A stretch of DNA of 64,000 nt from Maledivibacter sp. (GCA_025210375.1 JAOASB010000052.1:248001-312000); one strand, 5' to 3'. Shown: positions 32,945 through 43,163, counted from the stretch's first letter. A program made the numbers and translations. Notes: generated by a model from the letters alone, not told the origin.

Positions 32945-34120
32945 ATGAAAAGAAAATTAAGTATTTTTATAGCTTTAGTAATATCCATTCAAATAGTGGT
33001 GTCAGGGTGTGCTGTGGATGGTGAGATGGCAAATATGCAAGAAAAAATTAAAAAGCCTGTTAAGGTATTTGAAGCAAACAAAAATAAATACTCAGATGAA
33101 ATATCTATAAGTGGAAATATTAAACCCTCTAAGACCGTAAAGGTTGCCTTTAAGGTTCCCGGGGTAATAGATAAAATTGATTTTGAAGAGGGAAGTTCTA
33201 TTAAAGAAGGCAGTTTATTGGCAAACCTGGATTCTTATCAGTATAGATTAAATATGATTGCAGCCCAGTCCAACTATGAATCCTTGCAGCTAAAGGTTAA
33301 AAGTGAGATACCATCTGCCATAAATCAAGCGAAATCTCAATTAGATTTAATGCAAAAAAGACATGACAGCATTAGTAAACTATACGAAAAGGGGTCAGTA
33401 TCAGAGGATAAATTAGATGAGATCAAAACAGCCCTTATAACTATAGAAAATAAATATAATGAAGCAATTAATGCACAGCAAATATATGCTAAAAAACTGG
33501 AGCAAGCTAGGGCAATGAGTGAGCTTGCGGATTCTAATCTTGCCGATGCAAGTCTCTATAGTCCCATAGATGGAATAGTCGTAAAAAAACTATTTGAGGC
33601 AGGGGAGACTGTTGCAGCTGGATATCCAGTAGTAGTACTAGGAAAACTGGATAATGTAGAAGCAGAAATAGGTGTACCCGATGAACATATAAACAAGATA
33701 AAAAAGGGTCAGAAGACAAAGGTTTACGTATATGGTGTGGAAAAGGAATATGATGGCGTTATTACAGAAATTGGAGCCATGGCCGACACAAAAACTAGAA
33801 CCTTCCCCGTTAAAATAACCATAGAGAATATGGATCTAGCTCTTAAGCCGGGTATGGTAGCTAAGGCCACAATTCCCTTTGAAAATATGGAGTCTATCCT
33901 TGTTCCTATAGATAGCGTAATAAATATGCCCGAGGGGCCTACTGTATTTGTGTATTCCCAAAAGGAGAATATTGTAAATAAGAGATTGGTCACAACGGGT
34001 TCAATTGTAAAGGATAAGGTTGAGATAATAGAGGGTTTGAGTGATGGTGAGAAAATAATTGTAAAGGGACAATTTAAGCTCAAAAATAATGACATTGTTA
34101 AGGTGGAGGGAGACAAATAA
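32945..34120 (+). CDS. RND efflux transporter adaptor (membrane fusion) lipoprotein
   Basis: A 391-aa HlyD/AcrA-like adaptor. It has a lipoprotein signal ending in VVSGC (Cys22). The lipoyl/barrel segment VKVAFKVPGVIDKIDFEEGSSI (shown in part) is near residue 60, a coiled-coil hairpin runs from about 110 to 195, and SPIDGIVVKKLFEAGETV lies near 205. In a Gram-positive cell it would be attached to the outer leaflet and link the RND pump to the wall side. Its stop overlaps the RND permease start by one base (TAATG). AGGAGG precedes the ATG. Confidence 0.92.
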   Translation: MKRKLSIFIALVISIQIVVSGCAVDGEMANMQEKIKKPVKVFEANKNKYSDEISISGNIKPSKTVKVAFKVPGVIDKIDFEEGSSIKEGSLLANLDSYQYRLNMIAAQSNYESLQLKVKSEIPSAINQAKSQLDLMQKRHDSISKLYEKGSVSEDKLDEIKTALITIENKYNEAINAQQIYAKKLEQARAMSELADSNLADASLYSPIDGIVVKKLFEAGETVAAGYPVVVLGKLDNVEAEIGVPDEHINKIKKGQKTKVYVYGVEKEYDGVITEIGAMADTKTRTFPVKITIENMDLALKPGMVAKATIPFENMESILVPIDSVINMPEGPTVFVYSQKENIVNKRLVTTGSIVKDKVEIIEGLSDGEKIIVKGQFKLKNNDIVKVEGDK

Positions 34121-37100
34121 TGGTAAAATGGAGCGTAAATCATAGAAGTGTTGTGATGATGATATGCTTTTTTGTTCTCCTAGGTGGGATTCTAATATAT
34201 GGAGATATGGAAAGGCAGGAAAATCCTAATGTAGTTGCCCCAGAAGCAACGGTACAATGTATATATCCTGGAGCTAGTCCAGAGGATATTGAAAAGTTGA
34301 TAATAAAGCCTATGGAGTCAAAAATCAAGGAAATATCCGAGATAAAGCGATTAAGAAGCTATTGTAAGGATAGTATAGGTGTTATAAGGATAACTCTAAA
34401 GGATTTAAGCGATAGAAAGGTAGAAAAGGTTTGGGATGAATTAAAGAATGATATAGATGAAGTAAAGAAGGATTTACCATCTCAGGCATGGGAACCAGTG
34501 GTAAACACTGATTTGACAGAGACCTTTGGTATGCTTGTGACATTATCAGGTGATAGACATAGCTATAAAAATTTAAAACAGTTGGCTGATGATTTAAAGG
34601 ATAGGTTAGAAGCTGATCCAGGTGTTAAGGGTGTAGAGATAGATGGGCAAATAAATGAGGAAATACATATTAATCTGGATATGGTTAAGCTTCAACAGTA
34701 TAAGATAGCCCCTACCTTTATCATACAAGCACTTAAAGCAAGAAATGTCAATATTCCAGGTGGAAATCTAGAGATAGGTAATATTAAGATACCCGTACAA
34801 ACCACAGGAGAATATAAGAATATTGATGAAATAATGAATACGGTTATACAAATCTCTGAAAGCGGAAATCCAATATACTTAAAGGATGTTGCGGACATAG
34901 TAAAGACTGAAGAGAAAAAAGAAGAGTATATAATGGTGGGTAATGAAAAGGCATTAGTTATTGGAGTGAAATATGCTGAAGGAAGGAACATGGTCAAAGT
35001 CAGTAAAAGACTTGAAAAAGTGATAAAGGACTTTGAATCTGAGATTTATGAAGGCATGAAGCTTTCCATTCTTACTAACCAGGGTTCTTATGTTGAAGAG
35101 GCAATAGGTTTATTTGAAGATAATCTTATATCGGCTATAGTTCTAGTAATTATTGTGATTTTAATTGCCATGGGAGCAAGAAGCTCTATAGTGGTGTCTT
35201 CATCGATTCCTTTAGTTATTATGTCAGTACTTGTTTTTATGAAGCTTTTTTCAATGGAGCTTCATCAGGTTTCCATAGCATCTTTAATAATTTCATTAAG
35301 CCTATTGGTAGCCAATGGGATTGTTGCTAACGATAGTATATATCTTTATATGGAAAAGGGCTTCGATAGAGAAACGGCATGTATCAGAGGAGTAAATGAA
35401 GTTCAAGTTGCTATTTTAACTTCTACACTCACAAGTATCGCTTCTTTTTTACCCTTGGCTATGATGCAAGGGGTCGCAGGAAAGTTTGTTAGAAGCTTGC
35501 CGATACTTGTTTCTGTGGCACTATTTAGTTCCTATCTGTTTTCCCTTACTATGATTCCTGCAATGGGATATACGATTTTAAGGCTTAAAGGAGAAGGCAA
35601 AAAGAAAAATGTCGTATCTAAAAAACTAGAAGAAATCTTTAAGCTTGACAGCTTTGCGAAAAGGATGGTTGATATATATAAGAACATCTTAAGTGGAGCA
35701 TTGAAGAAACCTAAGACTGTTATTCTGATAGCTTTAGCAGTATTTATTGGGAGCTTAGCAGTAGTACCTAGCTTAGGAGTTCAATTATTCCCATATGTTG
35801 AGAGGGATCAGTATATAATTGATGTGGCGGTTCAAGATGGAAGTACGGCATCGGAAACTGGAGAAATAGTTAAGGAAATAGGGGATATGCTTTTAGAAGA
35901 TGAGTCCGTAGAACTTTTCATGTCTAAGGTTGGCGATGGGCCATTAAAGTATTATGTAACCTTTATACCTATAACTAAAGCTAGTAACAAAGCACAATTT
36001 ATTGTAAATGGTAAGAAACAGGATATAAAACGCATACAAAAAAAATTAGATGAAGATGTTACGGGAGCAAGAATCAATATAAAGAGACTTGAAAATGCAT
36101 ATCCCGTTGATTTCCCAATAGAGGTAAGGGTATCAGGAGATGATATCACAGAGCTTAAGAGAATTGCAAGTGAAATGAAGGAAATAATAGAAGAAATTCC
36201 AAGCGTAAAAAATGTTCAAGATAACTATGGCTTTGATTCATATAAACTGAGGATTAATGTCAACGAAGTAAAGGCCAATCTTGTTGGACTTACAAACTAT
36301 GATATAGCTACTACCGTAAGAATGGCTATAAATGGACTGGAAATCACTAAATTGAAGCAAAAAAATATTGATGATGATGATATGCCAGTTTTGATGAAGA
36401 TTCCCGATGCAAATAAACATAATAAAGAGGTTCTGGATAATATATTCTTTACATCGAGATTTACAGGAGAGAATATACCTATAAATCAGATTGCAACAAT
36501 AGAAAATGAATTCACAGGAAATACCATTATGAGAAGAGACACCAAACGTAATATTGCAGTAGGAATGTTTATTAGGGAAGGACATAATACAGCACAGGCC
36601 CATAAAGAGGTAGAAAAGGCTTTGGGTGAGTATGAGCTGCCTAAGGGCTATACCCTAGTAGTGGGAGGAGAAAGTGAAGAAAGAAGTGAAGCTTTTTCAT
36701 CAATGATTATTCCATCCATAATTGCAGTGGCTATTATCTATTTGATTCTCGTTGTACAATTTGGGGATCTAAGGGAACCACTTATTATAATGGGAACCAT
36801 ACCCCTTTCCTTTATAGGTGTTATTTGGGGATTAAAGCTTACAGGATACCCTGTAGGATTTATGGCTCTTCTGGGGGCTATTAGCTTAATGGGGGTTGTT
36901 GTAAACAACGGAATAGTTCTCCTTGATTACATTAAACTACTTAGAAATGAAAGTGAAAGCTTAAAAGCCGCAATAATAGAAGCTTGTGCCACTAGAATAA
37001 GACCGATAATGATCGGTATGGTAACAACTGTAATTTCATTGATCCCATTAGGGCTTACGGGGGGAAGTCTATGGGCGCCTATGGCTTACTCCATAATATT

Positions 37101-37215
37101 TGGAATGATAATCTCTTCTATACTTACTTTGATTATAATTCCAGTTGCATTCCTTATAGTTGAAGGAGAAAAGTCACTGATTAGAAGGTTAGTGTCCAAT
37201 ATGCGTAAAGTATAA
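34120..37215 (+). CDS. RND family efflux permease (HAE-type)
   Basis: A 1031-aa proton-driven exporter with the RND plan: one N-terminal helix, a large extracytoplasmic loop, a block of six helices, a second large loop and a second block. Visible landmarks are QCIYPGASPEDIEKLI near residue 46, TM4 GIVANDSIYLY near 404 (one of the usual two aspartates is replaced by Asn), and TM10 GVVVNNGIVLLDYIKL near 925. It works with the adaptor encoded upstream; no TolC-like outer component is expected in a monoderm. The cargo (drug, lipid or metabolite) is not predictable. Confidence 0.94.
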   Translation: MVKWSVNHRSVVMMICFFVLLGGILIYGDMERQENPNVVAPEATVQCIYPGASPEDIEKLIIKPMESKIKEISEIKRLRSYCKDSIGVIRITLKDLSDRKVEKVWDELKNDIDEVKKDLPSQAWEPVVNTDLTETFGMLVTLSGDRHSYKNLKQLADDLKDRLEADPGVKGVEIDGQINEEIHINLDMVKLQQYKIAPTFIIQALKARNVNIPGGNLEIGNIKIPVQTTGEYKNIDEIMNTVIQISESGNPIYLKDVADIVKTEEKKEEYIMVGNEKALVIGVKYAEGRNMVKVSKRLEKVIKDFESEIYEGMKLSILTNQGSYVEEAIGLFEDNLISAIVLVIIVILIAMGARSSIVVSSSIPLVIMSVLVFMKLFSMELHQVSIASLIISLSLLVANGIVANDSIYLYMEKGFDRETACIRGVNEVQVAILTSTLTSIASFLPLAMMQGVAGKFVRSLPILVSVALFSSYLFSLTMIPAMGYTILRLKGEGKKKNVVSKKLEEIFKLDSFAKRMVDIYKNILSGALKKPKTVILIALAVFIGSLAVVPSLGVQLFPYVERDQYIIDVAVQDGSTASETGEIVKEIGDMLLEDESVELFMSKVGDGPLKYYVTFIPITKASNKAQFIVNGKKQDIKRIQKKLDEDVTGARINIKRLENAYPVDFPIEVRVSGDDITELKRIASEMKEIIEEIPSVKNVQDNYGFDSYKLRINVNEVKANLVGLTNYDIATTVRMAINGLEITKLKQKNIDDDDMPVLMKIPDANKHNKEVLDNIFFTSRFTGENIPINQIATIENEFTGNTIMRRDTKRNIAVGMFIREGHNTAQAHKEVEKALGEYELPKGYTLVVGGESEERSEAFSSMIIPSIIAVAIIYLILVVQFGDLREPLIIMGTIPLSFIGVIWGLKLTGYPVGFMALLGAISLMGVVVNNGIVLLDYIKLLRNESESLKAAIIEACATRIRPIMIGMVTTVISLIPLGLTGGSLWAPMAYSIIFGMIISSILTLIIIPVAFLIVEGEKSLIRRLVSNMRKV

Positions 37216-37271
37216 TAAATAGGTTATTAAAGGAATTTTTATGAAAAGATTTAAATAAAAAAAATTAGATT

Positions 37272-37302
37272 AAAAGCATTAGTACTTGTACTAGTGCTTT
37301 TG
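37272..37302 (+). terminator. Terminator of the RND operon
   Basis: AAAAGCATTAGTAC / GTACTAGTGCTTTT hairpin with a short loop, ending in a T-run, 57 nt after the permease stop. Confidence 0.8.
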
Positions 37303-37518
37303 TCATGAAGACCTGAAAAATGTTGAAAAATAATGTTTTAAACGAAAAAATATGAAGAAAAAAGGAATGTTATTGATGCTTTATATTAATATAAATCTGA
37401 AAAAATAGAACTAAAGAGTGAAACAAAGAAAAACTAAGATAATGCAAATAATAATCTCCTAATTGGTAATAATCATTTAAAATTAATAGATATGGTAAAA
37501 AATAGCTTCAAATGAGAT

Positions 37519-37547
37519 TTGCCATATAATTACTAATAATGTAAATT
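37519..37547 (+). promoter_or_regulatory. Candidate groESL promoter
   Basis: TTGCCA (37519-37524), 17-nt spacer, TAAATT (37542-37547), directly upstream of the CIRCE operator. Confidence 0.55.
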
Positions 37548-37557
37548 AGTATTGTGA

Positions 37558-37584
37558 TTAGCACTCGTTGAAGGTGAGTGCTAA
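37558..37584. promoter_or_regulatory. CIRCE element (HrcA operator)
   Basis: TTAGCACTC, nine bases, GAGTGCTAA: an exact match to the CIRCE inverted repeat. HrcA binds it to repress groESL; heat or unfolded protein relieves this. It lies between the promoter and the groES start. Confidence 0.98.
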
Positions 37585-37637
37585 TAATTAGGTTAGAAAT
37601 TACATTTAAATAAACAAAAAAATGAGGAGGTTTTATA

Positions 37638-37922
37638 ATGAACATCAAACCATTAGGTGACAGAGTTGTTATCAAGAAGCTAGAAGCTGAAGAAAAGACT
37701 AAAAGTGGTATAGTTTTACCAAGCCAAGCAAAGGAACAGCCTCAAATCGCTGAAATAGTAGCAGTAGGACCAGGTGGAATGGTTGATGGTAAAGAGGTTA
37801 AGATGGAAGTTAAGGTTGGTGACAAAGTTATCTTCTCAAAGTATGCGGGAACTGAGATTAAATATGACGGAGAAGAATATACTGTCGTAAAGCAAAATGA
37901 TTTATTAGCTGTAGTAGAGTAA
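37638..37922 (+). CDS. groES: Co-chaperonin GroES
   Basis: The 94-aa lid of the GroEL folding chamber. N-terminal IKPLGDRVVIKKLEAEEKTKSG is the family hallmark, followed by the mobile loop region (SGIVLPSQAKEQPQ) and GDKVIFSKYAGTEIKYDGE. AGGAGG precedes the ATG; groEL follows 39 nt later in the same CIRCE-controlled operon. Confidence 0.98.
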   Translation: MNIKPLGDRVVIKKLEAEEKTKSGIVLPSQAKEQPQIAEIVAVGPGGMVDGKEVKMEVKVGDKVIFSKYAGTEIKYDGEEYTVVKQNDLLAVVE

Positions 37923-37961
37923 TAAAAGAACAGGTATAAACTACATAAGGAGGTTAATACA

Positions 37962-39593
37962 ATGGCAAAGGAAATTAAATTCTGTGAAGATGCTCGTCGT
38001 AAATTAGAAGAAGGTGTTAATAAATTAGCTGATACAGTTAAGGTTACATTAGGACCTAAGGGTAGAAATGTTATTTTAGATAAGAAATTTGGTTCACCAA
38101 CTATCACTAATGATGGTGTAACTATAGCTCGTGAAATAGAATTAAAAGATGTATATGAAAACATGGGGGCTCAATTAGTTAAAGAGGTAGCTACTAAAAC
38201 TAATGATGTTGCTGGTGACGGTACAACTACAGCTACATTACTTGCTCAAGCTATAATCAGAGAGGGATTAAAAAATGTAGCAGCCGGTGCGAACCCAATG
38301 ATTATCAAAAAAGGTATCGAAAAAGCTGTTGAAGCAGCAGTTGAAGAAATCAAGAATAATTCAAAGCAAATAGAAGGAAAAGAAGCTATTGCTAACGTTG
38401 CTTCTATATCAGCTGCTGATGAAAAAATCGGTTCTCTTATAGCTGAAGCTATGGAAAAAGTAGGAAAAGATGGAGTTATTACTGTTGAAGAATCAAGAAC
38501 TATGGGAACTACTCTAGAAGTAGTTGAGGGTATGCAGTTTGATAGAGGATACGTATCTCCTTACATGGTAACTGATACTGACAAGATGGAAGCAGTATTA
38601 GAGAGTCCATATATATTAATTACTGATAAAAAGATTACAAATATCCAAGAGATTCTTCCAATCCTTGAGCAAATAGTTCAGCAAGGAAAGAAACTTCTAA
38701 TTATTGCTGAAGACATTGAAGGAGAAGCACTTGCTACACTTGTTGTTAATAAGCTTAGAGGAACCTTTGAGTGTGTTGCCGTTAAAGCTCCTGGCTTTGG
38801 TGATAGAAGAAAGGCAATGCTTGAAGATATAGCTATAGTAACTGGTGGTCAAGTGATTTCAGAAGAATTAGGTTTAGACCTTAAAACAGTTGAAATAGAT
38901 ATGCTTGGTACTGCAAAATCTGTTAAGATAGATAAAGAAAATACAACTATCATCGATGGCGCTGGAGAAACTTCAGGAATCGAAGATAGAATTAGACAAA
39001 TAAGAAGTCAAATAGAAGAAACTTCTTCGGATTTCGATAGAGAAAAACTACAGGAAAGACTTGCTAAGCTTTCAGGTGGAGTTGCAGTTATAGAGGTAGG
39101 GGCTGCTACTGAAACTGAAATGAAGGAAAGAAAATTAAGAATTGAAGATGCTTTAAATGCAACTAGAGCAGCTGTTGAAGAAGGTATAGTTTCTGGTGGT
39201 GGTACTGTACTTATAAATGCTATCCCAGCTGTAGAAAAAGTAATAGAGAGCTTAGAAGGAGATGCAAAAACTGGTGCATTAATAATCAGAAGAGCCCTTG
39301 AAGAACCAGTAAGACAAATAGCAATCAATGCAGGTCTTGAAGGTTCTGTAGTAGTTGAAAAGGTTAGAAATGCAGATGCTGGTATTGGTTTTGATGCATT
39401 AAATGAAAAATATGTTGCTATGCTTGAAGCTGGTATCGTTGATCCAACTAAGGTAACTCGTTCAGCTCTTCAAAATGCTGCATCAATTTCAGCTTTATTC
39501 TTAACAACTGAAGCTGCAGTAGCTGATCTTCCAGAAGAAAAGAATGATATGCCACCGATGGGAATGGGCGGCGGAATGCCTCCAATGATGTAA
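37962..39593 (+). CDS. groEL: Chaperonin GroEL
   Basis: A 543-aa chaperonin subunit. The apical, intermediate and equatorial domains are all present: VTLGPKGRNVILDKKFGSP near residue 27, the ATP-site DGTTTATLLA near 86, VEEGIVSGGGT near 405, and the usual GGM repeat tail (GMGGGMPPMM). The ATG follows AAGGAGG. It is translated with groES under HrcA/CIRCE control and ended by a strong hairpin at 39630-39661. Confidence 0.98.
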   Translation: MAKEIKFCEDARRKLEEGVNKLADTVKVTLGPKGRNVILDKKFGSPTITNDGVTIAREIELKDVYENMGAQLVKEVATKTNDVAGDGTTTATLLAQAIIREGLKNVAAGANPMIIKKGIEKAVEAAVEEIKNNSKQIEGKEAIANVASISAADEKIGSLIAEAMEKVGKDGVITVEESRTMGTTLEVVEGMQFDRGYVSPYMVTDTDKMEAVLESPYILITDKKITNIQEILPILEQIVQQGKKLLIIAEDIEGEALATLVVNKLRGTFECVAVKAPGFGDRRKAMLEDIAIVTGGQVISEELGLDLKTVEIDMLGTAKSVKIDKENTTIIDGAGETSGIEDRIRQIRSQIEETSSDFDREKLQERLAKLSGGVAVIEVGAATETEMKERKLRIEDALNATRAAVEEGIVSGGGTVLINAIPAVEKVIESLEGDAKTGALIIRRALEEPVRQIAINAGLEGSVVVEKVRNADAGIGFDALNEKYVAMLEAGIVDPTKVTRSALQNAASISALFLTTEAAVADLPEEKNDMPPMGMGGGMPPMM

Positions 39594-39629
39594 TAAATAG
39601 TCGATAGTTTTTAGATAATAATATATAAT

Positions 39630-39661
39630 AAAAAGGAGTGGGATTTTCCCACTCCTTTTTA
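39630..39661 (+). terminator. Terminator of groESL
   Basis: AAAAAGGAGTGGGA, a TTT loop, TCCCACTCCTTTTT: a perfect 14-bp stem with a T-run. Confidence 0.93.
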
Positions 39662-39716
39662 ATTACATTAAATCTGTATATAATGGGAGTAGTAGGTAAG
39701 TCAAGGAGGCTATCTT

Positions 39717-41573
39717 ATGTTTGTGGATATGGACTATATTAATCAATTTACAGATATGATGTCAGAAGGCTTTATCTTTATTGATAATAGAGGAATAATT
39801 CAAATATATAATAAAAAGGCAAAGGAAGTATTCGGAGTTATATATAACCAAGGTAAGGGTCATGAAGCAGGTAGAATCTTAAAGGGAGATATAGTAATAA
39901 TAGCCGACAATAATCTAGGAAGAGACGATGGTGGACTTACTCCAGGGCATCTAAGTGTGCTAGGGATTGAAGATAATAATATGGATGTGGGTGATTCTAT
40001 AATAGCCCTAGGTACATATAAGGATGATAAGGCTTCTCCTATATATAAATACATAAAAGATAAAAGTGAAGAATTTATGAGTTTGGATAGGGAGTTTTCA
40101 GATAAGAATATTCGGGTAAGTATAGATTTCATAGGAAGATCTATAAATATATCTATAGATGAAGAAACCTTTGAAATAGAATATATTAATGCAATAGGGC
40201 ATATGGTGGTACTAGATGGACAAACGGGCGAAGTTAAGTTCTATCAAGCAAATGGATATACAATAAGGCGTGAAAGTATTCTAGATTTAATTATTGGCAA
40301 GGAATATATGGCAAAGGGGAAAAACCTGGAAGTAAAGGTTATCGGAAGAGATATTTTTGAGATACATGGTCATGTAGGGGCCATTAAAGAGTTCTATGAA
40401 ACGGCTAAAGGAAAAAACTTTACCTTTAAGGATAAATTTATGGAGATAAATGGAAGACCAACCCTATGTTCACTTGCACCTGTAGATAGAAATGGTAAAA
40501 GAGCAGGGGCGGTTTTAAAGGTTAAGGATATATCTGGACTAAAGGAATTGATTAAGGAAAGAAATGAAGCACTTTTGAAATTAGAAGAAGTTGAGAAACA
40601 GATAAAGCAAGGGGAAAGAAATATTGATTTGTTTCCAAATATTGTTGGAGAAAGTGATGAAATAAAGGAGGTTAAAAATCTTCTTTATAAAGCATCAAAA
40701 TCTAATTCCACAGTTCTATTATTGGGTGAGAGTGGTACTGGAAAGGGATTAATGGCAAAATCAATACATGAGGCAAGCAAGGTTAAGGACGAACCCTTTA
40801 TTCAAGTAAATTGTGGCTCCATACCACAGAATCTAATTGAAAGTGAGCTTTTTGGATATGAAGAAGGAGCATTTACCGGTGCAAAGACCAAGGGGAAAAT
40901 AGGATTCTTTGAAATGGCAAAGGGGGGAACCATATTTCTAGACGAGATATCTGAGATACCTCCTTCTATGCAGGTAAAGCTTTTACAGGTCTTGCAAAGC
41001 AAATCCTTTTTCAGGGTAGGTGGGACTAAGGAGATCAAAGTAAATGTAAGGATCATGGCAGCTACAAATAAAAATCTAGAAGCAGAGGTCTTAAATGGTA
41101 GATTTAGGGAAGATTTATTCTATAGAATAAATGTATTTCCTATCTGGATACCACCTCTAAGGGAGAGAAAGCAAGATATACATGGGATTGTATATTCCAA
41201 ATTGCCTCAAATATGCAGGCTAGCTGGATATGATGAGAAGCATATATCGGGGGAGGCCTTAAAGAAGCTAAAACAATATAATTGGCCAGGTAATATTAGA
41301 CAACTTGAAAATATTCTTGAAAGGGCAGTAATCCTATGTGAAGGGAATACTATACTTTCTAAGTATTTGAAAATAGAACCTAGTTATGGGGAAAACAGTG
41401 AAAATAAAGAAAATACCATGACTCTAAAACAGGCAGTAATTAATGCGGAAAAAATGATTATTATGGATACCCTTAGAATTTGTGAGGGGGATAAAAAGAA
41501 AGCAATGAATATGCTTAGGATTGGGAAAACAAGTTTTTATGATAAGCTAAAGAAATATGACATTGATATGTAG
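39717..41573 (+). CDS. Sigma-54-dependent transcriptional activator (PAS, AAA+, Fis-type HTH)
   Basis: A 618-aa enhancer-binding protein. It has a PAS-like segment at the N-terminus (MSEGFIFIDNRGIIQIYNKK) and a second near residues 230-290, then a central AAA+ domain: Walker A LGESGTGKG (about 338), the sigma-54-contact GAFTGA (about 384), Walker B GGTIFLDEIS (about 402), FREDLFYRINVFP (about 463). A C-terminal Fis-like helix-turn-helix (KKKAMNMLRIGKTSFYDKLK) follows. AGGAGG lies 7 nt before the ATG. The only sigma-54 promoter nearby is in front of lysA, directly downstream on the same strand. Confidence 0.93.
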   Translation: MFVDMDYINQFTDMMSEGFIFIDNRGIIQIYNKKAKEVFGVIYNQGKGHEAGRILKGDIVIIADNNLGRDDGGLTPGHLSVLGIEDNNMDVGDSIIALGTYKDDKASPIYKYIKDKSEEFMSLDREFSDKNIRVSIDFIGRSINISIDEETFEIEYINAIGHMVVLDGQTGEVKFYQANGYTIRRESILDLIIGKEYMAKGKNLEVKVIGRDIFEIHGHVGAIKEFYETAKGKNFTFKDKFMEINGRPTLCSLAPVDRNGKRAGAVLKVKDISGLKELIKERNEALLKLEEVEKQIKQGERNIDLFPNIVGESDEIKEVKNLLYKASKSNSTVLLLGESGTGKGLMAKSIHEASKVKDEPFIQVNCGSIPQNLIESELFGYEEGAFTGAKTKGKIGFFEMAKGGTIFLDEISEIPPSMQVKLLQVLQSKSFFRVGGTKEIKVNVRIMAATNKNLEAEVLNGRFREDLFYRINVFPIWIPPLRERKQDIHGIVYSKLPQICRLAGYDEKHISGEALKKLKQYNWPGNIRQLENILERAVILCEGNTILSKYLKIEPSYGENSENKENTMTLKQAVINAEKMIIMDTLRICEGDKKKAMNMLRIGKTSFYDKLKKYDIDM

Positions 41574-41743
41574 CTGTAGTAGTATAAAAATCATTCCTGG
41601 AATACGGAATTTAGTTCTAAAAAACGGATAGAAAATTTCCTTGAAAATACAATGTACAAGTTTTTCTTAAATCAATTAATCCGATAATCCGGAAAAAATA
41701 GAATATAGTATACATGAATTGCTCATTTTATAGTATGTTCATA

Positions 41744-41760
41744 TTGGCACAATAATTGCT
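41744..41760 (+). promoter_or_regulatory. Sigma-54 (-24/-12) promoter upstream of lysA
   Basis: TTGGCAC, five bases (AATAA), TTGCT: the -24 TGGCAC and -12 TTGC elements at the required spacing. Initiation would be near 41771, about 40 nt before the start codon. The neighbouring activator gene makes this credible. Short inverted repeats at 41590-41700 could be enhancer sites, but none is a clear match. Confidence 0.82.
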
Positions 41761-41808
41761 TGATTAATATTACAATTAAATGGATATTATGAGAAATGGG
41801 TGATTATT

Positions 41809-43110
41809 GTGAAGAGAAGTACTAATGGAAATGGAAACTATGTGTTTGGGGGCTTGGATACAGTAATGCTGGCCAAGGAATACGGTACACCTTTATATGT
41901 CGTATCCGAGGATATTATTAAGGAAAAATGTGAAGAAATAAGAGATAATTTCTTTTTAAAATATGAGAATGTTAAAGCAGCCTATGCTAGTAAAGCCTTT
42001 TTAAATCATGCTATGTGCAAGATTATAGAAAGGGAAGGACTGTGTTTAGACGTGGTTTCCGGTGGGGAACTATATACTGCCATAACAGCAGGCTTTCCCA
42101 TGGGGAAAATATTTTTCCATGGTAACAATAAAAGTAGGGCCGAATTGGAGCTTGCGATATCAAATGACGTGGGAAGAATAGTTGTAGATAATCTATATGA
42201 GCTTGAATTAATAAATGATATAGGAAATAGAATGAACAAGAAACCAGGGGTATTATATAGAATAACTCCAGGGGTAGAAAGTGATACCCATAAATACGTT
42301 ATAACAGGTCAGAAGGATTCAAAGTTTGGAATTCCCCTTGTGGATAATATAATATTTGAAGCAATTAAGCTTGGAATGGAGTATGAGAACGTTGAACTTC
42401 TAGGTTTTCATTTTCATGTGGGCTCCCAGATATTTGACAACAGTTCCCATATAATGGCGACCAAAAAAGCTATGGATTTGATAAAACAAGCTAAGGATAA
42501 ATTGGGTTTTATTACAAAGGAATTAAATACCGGTGGGGGATATGGAATATATTATGCTGAGGGAGACAGTCCAAAGCCCATATGCTATTTTACCTGTGCC
42601 ATAATTGAGACGGTATCTGAAAAGTGTGAAGAATTCAATTTGGATATGCCTACTATTATAATTGAGCCTGGTAGATGGATTATAGGAGAAGCAGGGATTA
42701 CCCTATATACCATAGGTTCTATAAAGGAAATACCTGGGATTAGAACCTATGCCGCAATTGATGGTGGAATGCCCGATAATCCAAGACCTGCCCTTTATGG
42801 TTCAAAATATGAAGCCGTTGTCGCTAATAAAGCAAATGAAGAAGTGAAAGAAACAGTAACAATATCCGGGAAATGCTGTGAATCCGGGGATATACTTATA
42901 TGGGATCTAAAGGTTCCAAAGATTCAATCGGGGGATGTTTTAGCGGTTCTTAGTACAGGAGCATATAATTATTCAATGGCGAATAATTATAATAAGGTTA
43001 CAAGACCTGCCGTAGTCCTTGTAAATGAAGGATACGCTGAGGTAATTGTTGAAAGAGAGACCTATGAAGATTTGATATCAAGATATCATATTCCTGAATA
43101 TCTAAAATAA
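41809..43110 (+). CDS. lysA: Diaminopimelate decarboxylase-family PLP enzyme
   Basis: LysA decarboxylates meso-diaminopimelate to lysine. The 433-aa protein fits closely: ASKAFLNHAMCKIIEREG (PLP lysine near residue 60), LDVVSGGELYTA, FHFHVGSQIFD, NTGGGYGIYY, IEPGRWIIGEAGITLYTIG, DGGMPDNPRPALYGSKYEA, and the catalytic-Cys region CCESGDILIWD. The GTG at 41809 has GGGTG 6 nt upstream; an in-frame GTG at 41800 is possible. It follows a sigma-54 promoter and an activator gene, which is unusual for a biosynthetic gene, so a catabolic or spore-related role is conceivable. Confidence 0.9.
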   Translation: MKRSTNGNGNYVFGGLDTVMLAKEYGTPLYVVSEDIIKEKCEEIRDNFFLKYENVKAAYASKAFLNHAMCKIIEREGLCLDVVSGGELYTAITAGFPMGKIFFHGNNKSRAELELAISNDVGRIVVDNLYELELINDIGNRMNKKPGVLYRITPGVESDTHKYVITGQKDSKFGIPLVDNIIFEAIKLGMEYENVELLGFHFHVGSQIFDNSSHIMATKKAMDLIKQAKDKLGFITKELNTGGGYGIYYAEGDSPKPICYFTCAIIETVSEKCEEFNLDMPTIIIEPGRWIIGEAGITLYTIGSIKEIPGIRTYAAIDGGMPDNPRPALYGSKYEAVVANKANEEVKETVTISGKCCESGDILIWDLKVPKIQSGDVLAVLSTGAYNYSMANNYNKVTRPAVVLVNEGYAEVIVERETYEDLISRYHIPEYLK

Positions 43111-43163
43111 GGTATATTCAAGAAATAAACTACTCATCTTACTTATTTATCTTTTTCATAGTT

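Noticed and set aside
41590..41700. Enhancer sites for the lysA activator
   Set aside because: Several weak inverted repeats are present (for example ATCCGATAATCCGG), but none is clear enough to list.
41574..41799. Lysine riboswitch upstream of lysA
   Set aside because: No lysine-riboswitch helices or conserved blocks; the sigma-54 promoter explains the region better.
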